A stretch of DNA of 64,000 nt from Aplysia californica (lineage: Eukaryota; Mollusca; Gastropoda; Aplysiida; Aplysiidae), in assembly GCF_000002075.1 (NCBI RefSeq), contig NW_004797872.1, positions 46,302 through 110,301 on the forward strand. The letters run 5' to 3'. A program made the translations under genes and the position numbers. The notes under the pieces were generated by a model. It did no database searches. It had not been told where the DNA came from and saw nothing but the letters and a program-made list of their open reading frames with translations. This document shows positions 47,888 to 59,800 of this stretch, piece after piece (positions within the stretch are counted from its first letter, which is position 1; every line of letters starts with the position of its first letter).

Positions 47888-50800
47888 GATGACGACCTCA
47901 CCTGTTCCAGCAGACCGTACTTATAGTTGTCCCTGGAGACGTTGACAAACACTTCCTGTAGGTGAATGATGGCCACAAGGAACCTGTGATAGGACCTCCG
48001 AGGAAAATGCTGGGGACAAATAACAATAATAGTGTTGATAGGGGCGTTAAACTCATACCATTTCACCATTTCACAAATAACAAAAAAAGTTACCATTTAG
48101 AACTCAGGGTTTTACTACAGCCTACCAGTGTCTGTGGTGTTGTGTTTAGATGTCTGTGGTGTTGTGTTTAGATGTCTGTGGTGCTGTGTTTAGATGTCTG
48201 TGGTGTTGTGTTTAGATGTCTGTGGTGTTGTGTTTAGATGTCTGTGGTGTTGTGGTTAGATGTCTGTGGTGTTGTGTTTAGATGTCTGTGGTTATGTGGT
48301 TAGATGTCTGTGGTGTTGTGGTTATGTGTTAAGATGTCTGTGGTGTTGTGTTTAGATGTCTGTGGGGTTGTGGTTAGATGTCTGTGGTGTTGTGTTTAGA
48401 TGTCTGTGGTGTTGTGTTTAGATGTCTGTGGGGTTGTGTTTAGATGTCTGTGGTGTTGTGGTTAGATGTCTGTGGTGTTGTGTTTAGATGTCTGTGGTTA
48501 TGTGGTTAGATGTCTGTGGTGTTGTGGTTATGTGTTTAGATGTCTGTGGTGTTGTGTTTAGATGTCTGTGGGGTTGTGTTTAGATGTCTGTGGTGTTGTG
48601 TTTAGATGTCTGTGGTGCTGTGTTTAGATGTCTGTGGTGTTGTGTTTAGATGTCTGTGGTGTGATGTTTAGATGTCTGTGGTGTTGTGTTTAGAAGCTTC
48701 GCTGTTGCAATTTCCATTTCCGAGTGTGGAGAGAATTTTTATTGAGTATCTCCGACTCTCTGCTAGGATGTTGTATCCTTCTCAGTCCTGGTTAGCCCTG
48801 TCAGGCGGGGTCGAAGCAAAGCAGCCCCCTTCCTAAATGGTTTACATAGTGTTGATGGAGGCGTAAAACTTCTACAATTAAATAATGTTCAGGGTTATAT
48901 GAATGGATTATATTGAGATAGTAAGACAGTTTGAAAAGCTGAGAACTGAATTTTGCTTTCTTTCATAATAATAGATGGCCCGTTGAATTTTTAGATAAAG
49001 CAGTCCGCAGGCAAAGAAAACTTAGATGTCATACAAAGATAGACGAAATAAAACAACATCTGAATCTTTCAATGATATTTATAAAAATATAATAATAATA
49101 ATTGCATTTATATAGCGCATATCCATGCTCAAGAGCTTGCTCTATGCCCTTTACAACTATTATTACCCCAGCAGACCCTCTGAGAACACTTAGAAACATT
49201 CTCAGCTTCCGCGGAAGCATACAGTGCAAGCTGCGGATTTCACGCGCTCAAACACTATCAAACTGACAAAATCTTTCACTGTCTATAGCTGGGTACCCAT
49301 TTCCACCTGGGTGAAGTGAGGAAAATTTGTGCAAAGTGCCTTTCCCAAGGACACAACGTCGGGCCCCTGACGGGATTCGAACCCACGACCTTACGGTTGC
49401 GAGTTCGAGAGCCTAACCACTAGGCCACCGACGCCACATATAAGACACTTTCTAAACCACTTTTTCTATGAATTGCGTAGAGTACAGAGTCTAGGGTGGC
49501 CCTGATGAGCAGCGCACTTTCTAAATATGTAACTCGTGTAAGTGAGGCCATAGACATAAATTTCATGTCCGTATCAGACAACGACACAATTAAAAGGATG
49601 ATTTGTGCATTCAGGGTGTGGTTTTTTAGAGTTCAGATGTTTCAAAATAAGTTTTACTGGTCAAACCTTAAAGCCGTCTTTCCAGGCTGGTGAACTGTGA
49701 GTGCTGCGAGGGTCAAGGTTTTCTGTGAAGGTCAGTTTGTCGTAGGTTGCATGTGGCGTACCCTGAAATATAAACAGGCAAAACAATTAGCATTTCCGTT
49801 CAAGAAGTCTAGTTCTATAAATACCCCAGCACGCTGCGATACAGAAAAGAGAAAGAGCAACAGGGTTCCAAAATGAAAAAAAAAAAAAATCCAAACATGT
49901 GAAACTTTACGCACAGGGTCAGTCCTGCAGGCTCATTGCACTAGATCATTACCCTTTTGAAACAAAACACATACCTCTTTGCACTCTACCATTATTTTTC
50001 TTAAAACCAAACACATGTCTCAGCGAGAAAGTGTCTGAATTGAGAGGTTTGCTGTCAGGAACTCTGTAGTGGTGGGTGGTTGGCGGGCACCTGCTGTGGT
50101 TTGCTCCTTCTTTCCTATCAAACATCTTATCTATCGTCCTTGCTGTACCTTTCTTCCTTCTTTTCTTTGTATCTCACTCCTTAGTAACACCTCTAATTCT
50201 TGGCACATATAAGACCTATTTGTGTTGCAAGTGCCGTAAAACTCGAATCAAAATTAAGCTTTGGTGTAAGGGTCTGCCAGTAGACCCTGGAGGCTAGGGC
50301 TAAATGGATTATAAACAACTTACCATGTAAAATGCCCCTGGAGGATTGAGGCAGATGTGTGCGTAGGTGAAGTTTGCCCATGGAAGGTTCACCGCACTGT
50401 CAAGAGCCAGCTGGGTAGATGGACAAAAAAGGCAATTTTTCACCCCTGATAGAAAAGGCAATCTTTCACCACTGATAGAAAAGGTGCTTGTTAAGAAAAT
50501 AAACACTTTTGTTCAACCTAGGACTTTGTGACCAGGCATTTATTCATCTTGTAGTAACAAAAAGATTAGGTGTTGAAGGACAAGTTAAATTTTTCTGACT
50601 CTGGTTAAAAACATCTTTAGTTTTACACAAAACAGACCTGGTCAAATTATTGACTTGAAAGTGGAATATGAATACATACAGACATCTCTTTACTTGGCTG
50701 AGTCTGTGTAAAGTTATTTCAGTGCATGGAAGGATACAAAACAGAACAGCTTCATAGTTAAGGAGCAAACGTTCTAATTATATGGAGGGTTGGTATTAAA

Positions 50801-53800
50801 AACAGTTTGTTTCAAGTTGATGTACAAGAAAATAAATATTACACAATTATAACAAAATACTACATAAACAACAACATTAAAAACTATGATAAAGTAATTA
50901 TTTAATGAATTCCATTTTGACACACTTTACCTTGAGTCCCTGCCTGGGGCTATACTGACTGATGAAGTTCAAGTCTTGATCCAAAGGCTTTGACTCCATG
51001 GACTTTGTGAGCTGATTCTGTTAGGAGAAAATAGAATGAACAGGTTACAGGATGTGAGGAATATGATTTACAGAAGTCAGAGTTTCCATAAAATTAAAGA
51101 CAAATTCCCTTTTTTGTATCCTTCATAAAATTTGTTTTTTCCTATTAGATGCACAACTAAAAAAGGTATTCTAAAATTATACTATAAAAAGATGATGCAT
51201 TGGTTGGCACATTCCGCATTTCCTTTAACATTTCATATAACATTTTAAACGATGGTTGGATGGCATTTCCTGAAAATGATACACAGAAAAATCACACATA
51301 TATGCCATGTTCTATAAATTATTATCAATCTTCTTCTCAATTGCATCACATGTGAAGACCAGTATTTCTCTCACATACTGGGCTATTCTGCTTAGTTGAA
51401 AATTAAATATGTACATGTTTTTTTCTTAGATGAAACAAAATGGCAAACAATAGAAATTCCAACCATACCCTTATGTACTGCTCCATATTTTTGTCGGAGT
51501 TGAGGAAACTCTCTTTGGCCTTGGTGGTAGCAGCAACAGCATCACGTATGGAAGTGCGGGGTCGCTTCAGCATGGCGTGGAACAGCATGCTCTCCCCTCG
51601 CGTGGGCACGCACTGACTGGACAGGTACACGCGGTCTGAGTATTTGGGTAGTGGATACCACAGACCCAGACGTGCCCAGTCTGTTTTGGGAACCCTGGCG
51701 GCCTGCATACCACAAAGACAAAAACTTATGGTAAGTTCAAGGAAGAAATAAGACGGCTGAAATTCTTGAGACAAGCAGTCTGTGAACACAAGACAAAAAT
51801 AAATTTAATCATAAGTTTTATGGTTGGCATCAGAATATTACCAAAGTACTCACAGGCTGACATGAAACTACAAGATTAGAAACCAAAATCAATGTATATA
51901 TCCTTAAAGAGGACAAGTGATCTGCATGATATTCTACTAGCAAGTAAGGATATGAATAGAGCAATAAACGAAAGAAATATTTCCAGACACAAGAAAAATC
52001 TTTACTGTCTGTTGAAGATACACAGTTTTGAAAAGGTCTATTTTTCCTCCGTTTCCCTTGAGATAGAGGCCCAGAACCTGTTAGAGCCATACAGCTACCT
52101 CTTGAATTTCTTTTGAAGTAAAACTCTCTCTTAACGCACAAAAGCTGTATATATTTCCCAGAAAATTTCTTCCAACAAAAAAGTTCTTTGAGTCCCACAA
52201 CATTTCTGAACACTGGTTGAAGTAATTTATGCGGAAATTTTTCTTGATTTGCTCAAAACCCCTAGAACAAGAAGTTCTTTTCTGACGAAGATCTTTTATG
52301 TCCAATTAGCAATCTAATGCATAAAAGGCAGTGTATGTTGTTGTTCTAATTTACTTTTATCTCTGATAGGACCAGGAGGAAAGCTTCAAAAACTCCCTCA
52401 AAACAACCTTGTTTTAAAAATGCCCTTGTGGGATATAATCTGTGTACCCTGCATCAGAGTGAAATGTCTTATCGAGCGAAATCTGCTCATTAATGGGCGC
52501 ACAATCATCTAAGAATTGGAGATAAATCAATATATAGAAAAATAAGTTTTCATGAAAGGAAACCTAGCGTGCATATGTATTTTAAAAAACACAGGACCTA
52601 TGTGTAATAGCCAGGCTTTTCACTTTTTGATGGAAAAGACGAGAGAATGAGTCCCTTGTCCCGAAATATTTCAGTAAATATAATGGCTGTCTTTCTGTGA
52701 CATACAATATCCTTCATGGCCCAGATTGGCCCCGAGAAGCTAGTTTGAATCAGCCAGCTTGTTTAGTGGTCTACATTGGGTCAAAAGAGGGCAGAAAACA
52801 GTGTTAGAATGATTCAATCAAAAGTGAGCAAAAATCTGACCTCCAGAGGTCGTCCCTTCGGTCCTTTTGGGACTTTGGCCAGCCGGACCAGCAGGGAAGC
52901 ACAAGGCACCGCTCTGATGTTGGCGTCGCGAAGACATTTCTCCGTGAATGGGTCCACACCATTGGGCCCTTGGCTGTACACCCTGATCTGATGGCCACCT
53001 TCATTTAGTGAAATCTGAAAGTTTAATAATGATGATAATAGATTGCATTTATATAGCGTTCTATCCCATACTAGTATAAGCTCTGAGCACTTTACACCAA
53101 TCACATGACCATTCACACAAGAAAAAATATTTCACAGAAACAAGAAAAACCAGTTGAACCACATAAAGAACTTTCACAACCATACATTAACTATACAGGA
53201 AAGGACAGTTAAAAAAAAAGAAGTTTGAACGATGAACCTTGAGAAACACCATCTCATTCACCTTTGTGAAAGAAATGCACATTGTAATGGAGTACATGTA
53301 CGTGTAGTTACATTTCAAACCTAGACATACATTTAAAACCTAGAAGCAAAGGTCATCATCATTCAATTATTTCAATATATACATTTCTGAAACATCCTTA
53401 ATTGCCCTACAGTGCAGCACTCCTTGAATCATGGGCACCTTGTCATGCTCAAGGACATACAACAGAAATCAAAAGTATAAATGCTGTCACTTCTTAAAAC
53501 ATTGCCGAAATACCTCTATCAACAATGTCCGCAAACCTGCAATTACATCGGCCATGTCAAAAAACTTATAACTTAATGTGAGCCTCACAATCATAGTTTA
53601 ACAGGAAAGTGAAAAAACTGAATATCCTAGTCCTTCTAAATCAAAATCAGTATTTAATATTGACATATATCATGAAGATGAGACCTCATATAATGAAAAA
53701 GTTTCACATCCTTCAAATTGTGTATAGTGTTTGCAATATGATGGAAATGACAGTCAAAAAGTCACATTGTATCAAATAAATGAAAGCAAACCACAGAAGA

Positions 53801-56800
53801 TTAATAATTTTGAAGTGGTGTTCTTCCCTTATAAATGCCTCAAGTTCTGTTTACACTATTTTTGGTTCATAGGCCTATGTGAAAATAGAGAAGCTTGTTT
53901 TTATTACAATAATGACAGGACACTTTATTTGATAAATTACGTTTTTCACAACTGAGCTCACAGAACTTATGACCCTGTCATCCTAAGGTCACGTTTTTGT
54001 AAAGAAAAGTGAAGAACAACAAGCCTAGCAGTTGACAAGGGCCAGCGTCTGCGGTGTGATGGTAATACCCACTGCACACTGGCAATCCAATTTATCTGTT
54101 TGAATCGGGGCCAACAAGATTTTCTTTCATGGATGAAGAAAAAGCCTCCATTTTGATACAATATAATGGGCTCCAACTAAATTCGATTGTGAATTTCAAA
54201 ATCAAATACTTTTGTTTTACAAGGTTGCAGGTCAAATCAGTTGAATTGTGTCAAAATTGTAGCTTTTGTCCATCCATGAAGGAAAAGTTGGCTGGTCGTG
54301 ACTCAAATTGATGAATCTGATTGGCAGTGTGCACTGAGTACAAAGGTCTTTGTAGTTGCAAACAGAAGACTTGTGTTTGATTCCTGAATGAGGAAGTGCA
54401 TTTGATCACAAGTACTTAAAAAAAAATTAATCACCTTTCTACCAAGATACTGTATCTTTTTCATCCCAAGCTGTCCATGAAAAGCAAGGTCAAAACATTC
54501 CACCCTCTTAAAGGTCTAAACTGTGTTGAAATTGGCATAATACAAATACACAATCCATCAATCTACCTGGAGTCCCGCTTTGTCCACGCTCGGCTGACGA
54601 TCCGAACCCGTCTCCACAAAAATGTTGAGCAGTGCATACCCAACCACTGTCAGTTGTCGGTAGAAATTGTCAATTGTGTATATCTAGATGAAAAAAAGGA
54701 AAGAGAAAAAGCATGAGGTGATGAAGAACTAGTAAGCAAATTCAATACAGCTTTAAATATAAGCAAAACAACAAAGTCTGCATAAAAAACAAGAAACTAT
54801 TAAACCAGCAGATGAAGTCAAACACATAACAGTAGCCATTCAATTTTTTTTTCCAAATAAAATAAAAAAGAACTACCTTCCATTTCATTTTTATGAGAAG
54901 AATGTAGAGTTTAAATTTCTAAAACAAAAGATAAAAATACACAATGCCACTTTTAATTGTTAAAAGATAAGGAGAACACAAAAGTCTTTCCAAATCTCCA
55001 AACTTTTACACTACGTTTTAACAAGGAGCAGACATGTGTGGTTACCTTGAAAAGCAATGTAGCAGATGGAGGAAGCTGTGACTCCCTGAACTCAGTTCTG
55101 TAGTCATATACTGGGCTGTATATTTCACTGTCAATTTTCACACTAGTTGATATGTCTTTGCCATAAACCTCATACTTGCGATCCAAGATTCGAGCTGCAA
55201 CCTAAAGGAAAAAAGATGTAAACTCATTTGAAAACACAAAGAGATGAATGAAAACCCCCCCCCAAGAAAAAGGCACGCAAATTTTTGCTTTACCACCCAT
55301 GCAAGTATAAGAAAAGGACAAGACTGGCTGAATTTGCTGTGTGTAATCTCATTGATCTACATGTTATATGGTCGTTCCACATCTGTCCCCTAAGGATATT
55401 CCTTGTTAATTGTTAACATCCTGCTTTAATTTTGGTCTTTTCCTTGTAAGTGATTTCCAAACATATCTGAAAACGAGCAAAAAGCTCCCACCCCTACTCC
55501 ATGGTGCAAAAGCCTGAATTCTTTTTTCTTTTTCAAAGATTTTTATCATTTTTACAGTTCAATGATGTTCTATTACGAGCAGAACTGTTCTAAGTTATAC
55601 TATAACTTATACCTTTCAGGCTTTCAGCAGGTAATGAAACAACTGTATAAATTTACAACAGACAAGCTCTCTATAAAAGTAAAAAAAAGAGTTTCAAAAG
55701 CAATGGGAAAAGTACTCATCCACAAAAGTGAGAACAAATTATATAGTAGGCCTGTTTTTTAAACTGTGACAGCAAATCATGATTTTTCCCTGCATAATAT
55801 TATGATGGCCTTGCACAGTCCAGTCACTGTACAGGTTTTAGTTTCAATAAAAATCTTTTGGTGTAAGGAGAAAAATTATGTATCTGTACTGGAATAGAGA
55901 ATGCAGTTATAAGGTCTGAGACGATCAGAGATAAAAACTTATTTCCAAAATGGAACTCACTCTGGTAAAAGTGACAGAATCTGGGAGAAATCTGCACCCA
56001 TCAATGTAGATGTCAAAGCCGTCACCTGCATGGAACGGCTCACTTGGAGGGGTTTTTCTTTCAAAGGGAAGCCAGGCATACTGAAATGTACAATGTTTGT
56101 TATGAAGAGTAGTGTATGAAATACTATGGGCCATGAAACTTTTGAACATTTCACATACATGCAGTGGCAAAGTGTATATATAATCAAATAATCACTGCTT
56201 CCCTTCCTAATTTTGAAACATTGTCGGAGTCAAATTCACTCATAGACGTAAACCTCATAAACTTAATGTAAAAAGACGTTCATACTCACCAATGAACAGT
56301 ATGCCTAACATTCAGAACTGTTTCATTGCCACAGAAATAGCCTGTTCATCCCTATCGGGCCACTCCATAAGCAGTCGTAAGCTTTAATTAAGTAAGCTTA
56401 AAGTGAGGCTGGAAGAGTCTACCAAAAGAGTTGGAGGGAACATGTTGCACAACACTCAAAACTGTTTCATTGCCACATATACCCTGTTCACCCCTTTCGG
56501 GCAACAGTTCTAAGAAGTCACAAGCACTGATTATGTCAGTGAACTATTACACTGGTCGAGTCTACCTCACAAATGTGAGGGGAACTAACTCCTAATAATA
56601 TCTTGACTGCTGTGAGAGCTTGGTTTTTTTCCTCAACTTTTTACCGTCCTATAATCAGATCGTGACCTCAATTATGACACCAGCTCCTGCCCGCGAAAAG
56701 TTAGACAAAAACAGCCAAATTTGAAATAAAAAAATAATAATTGTCATGTTCTACCAAAGAGTTAGACTCACGGGTAGATCTATAACATATATATCTAGTA

Positions 56801-59800
56801 CTGACACCTCTGCTTCTTTCCTTTGTGTTTGTGTATTCACATCTAAAGTTAAATGTAATGTTAGTTGGAATAAATATTATTATATTAAATGAGATACTTT
56901 CCCGATTATTTTCGTGGTTGAACATGCATACAACATGAATTCGGGACTTGTTTTCATTCACAACTCAGTGTTGCCACCTCGAATAAGATTCTTGTGTGAT
57001 ATCTCCTGGCCCTATCTGGTCCTGTCTCATTTTGATTACCCTGTCAAACAAGTCAGCCTTCGCCCCTGCATACATGTTCTAAGAAATTGAATAGAGTTGA
57101 AATTGTCCTAGATGGCCACTCATTGTCAAGGAGAAAAGTGGTTGTCTTAGAAAGGTGGATTTCTTGGACAATGTTATAATACTAGAGAATAAACGCAAGT
57201 GGAGAAGTGGGAAAGTGGTTGTTTGTACAGGTGATTGTCTTTGACAACTGACTGTTGGGAAGGTTGGACTATACTATATTGTCTATTCTTTCATCTCATG
57301 TAACTAACCCTATCTCAAGTGCTGTATATCACTGATACTTTGACAACTAAAATTTATTTTATTTGTTCTTAATCTATGCCATAACCTTGACTATATCATG
57401 AAATCAGGACTTTTTCCATGACCATATACCTCTTTGGCAATGTGTGAAACTGAGAGAAAGCCTTGATCTTTTAATCAGAGTGATACAAAATAAAGAAAAA
57501 TGATTTGACACGACATTTCCTCTGTGTGGCACCAAACCGATGACTCACCTCTGGTAGAATGTCCTCTCCATCATCTGAGAGGTCACTTGGGGTCAGAGAG
57601 CCGGGGCGAGGCTGACCTTGGAAGATGTGAAGTCTCACTGAAGCTTTTCCATACCTGCGCCAATCCCGCTTGTAGTGGAAGTCATTGATAGGTATGTGGT
57701 TTGGTTCTGGCACAGGGGGCTGGAAAAGCTTCAGTGAGTGAGTTCCTGTATTTAACTTCATGGTGTTTGTATTGAAGTCCCTCCGTTCACGAGCCGTGAG
57801 TTCTGGAAATATAATGTTTGATTTTCTGTGATAGATTTTTGCGCAAAAGAGAAGCTGATCAAAAAAGAAAATTTTTAAAAATCCTTAAGCCTTACTAGGC
57901 ATGGGCGTTGGTTCCCTTAACCTATCGTAAAAGATGTTCCAAGAAAAAAAATTCTCACCATTATCTGATGTAAGGTGGAAGCAAAAAAGACAAGTTTGAT
58001 TTCCATGTTGGGAGGTTTCATCAGTCTACTAAGACATTGTATTCCTTCCAGCTTGGGTTGGCCCTGACAAGTAGGGTGAAGCAACTGGTTTTCTAAATGA
58101 TCCAAATTATGTCAGCGGGATGTGCAAAACATCGACAGATACAAGAAAAATCCTCGCTGCCACTCGCTTCCCATTCTGAATTGTATGTTAGAAGATGTAA
58201 GGCTTGCAGCTTCCCAGAGAGTGGGAACAATATGCTTGCCAGAACCTGGATTCTATTTGACCAAAATGCTGCCATAAAGATACACCACATGCTGAAGGGA
58301 TATTTATTAAGGTAGACTAGAACAAGAAGCCGCCCCTGCAGGTGGGGCCCCATAGTTTTACTATGGGGGAGTAAAGAATACACCTGCCGTGTTACTGCGT
58401 GTCGTAAGGGGCGACTAAAGATGCATAGGTCTGGCCACCTGAAAAGTGACAGTTTGCGGAGGGCCAACTCAACTACCCGACCCAGTAAAAAAGGAAAGTT
58501 ATAGAAACACGAACAAAACATGCCTTATAATTTTTCCATCTTGGGAGACGGAGGAGCTTTCTGCATCAGCAGGAACAATGAAGGACAGCGGACAAAGCCG
58601 AAAATGGATGTACAGAAAAGTGGGAAGACGTGGAGTGACATCAAGCGACTAACTCAGGATAGGGAAAGGTGGAGAGTATTTGTTCGTGGCCTATATCCTG
58701 ACCCAGGGTGAGAAAGGCAATGATGATGATGATAACAAGAAGTGGTAACTACTAGAGGAATTTGAGATTCTTTAAAAAAAAAAAAGATATGCCTCATAAC
58801 TTTCATTCTTACATTCAAGTCTCCAAGAAAAAGAAGTGAAGGAAATCAGTAATAAAAAAACCCTGTCACAGCCTATAAGAAAAGGGTGAAGGTCAGAGGG
58901 TGCCACAAGTAGATCTTGAATTTTTCAACATCCTTCTGTTATTTCTGTGGATCAGTTTAGCTTTTTCCTTGTACTAAATGACCTTTATTGTGCTAAATGC
59001 TTCTCTGCAATCAAACTAAATTATTAGACAAAGGGATGATTAAAAGAAACAAATCTCTCTGCCACCCCACTCAACACAAGCACAATAGAAAGCCTTCTTT
59101 ACTTACTGGAAGACTGTGAGAAGAAACAGGATAATTTTGATAAAAGATAAATAACTAGAATCACCATGCAATGAATCCTTAGTCTCTCTCTCTCTCTTAT
59201 CTTGTTCAATATTCGAAACTAACTGCATCTGTGGCATAGTGGTTAGGCTCCTTGCTGTTACACAAGAGAAAAAATGTGTTCATGGGCACAACGGGGCGGT
59301 TTTTTAAAATCGACTATTGTGATGTCAAAGGACACTTTACAGACTATGTCCATCTGTCTCCTGGGATGTTGCATCCCTCTCAGCCCAAGTTGGCCCAGAC
59401 AGGTAGGAATAAAACTACCTGCCTTTTAAACGCGTTGATGGGGATGACAGGACATGATCATAAACAACAGGATCAGAGAAATGATGGGAACAACACCTGT
59501 CCTCCACTACATCCGAAGGCAAACAATCAGGTAGTTTGGACATCTGACACTATGGCACCTCACCAGCTTGCCAGTAAAGCTTCCTACAGAAAAATATCAG
59601 GGTACAAGGCAAGAAGAAGACCAAGAAAGACCTGGACCGAGGGTGTGAAGGATACCCTGAAATCATACAACATTCCACCCACCCAGGCCTTCAGACTTGC
59701 AAGAGACAAAAAGCTCTTTCTCCCCTCGCATTAAGTAAAGTAATATGGGGATGTAAAGTCAGATGGTCTCAACAGTCTCATTCATCCCTTGCTCTGTTGT

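Noticed and set aside
48128-48693. CRISPR-like array
   Set aside because: The units are directly adjacent with no unique spacers. This is a eukaryotic minisatellite.
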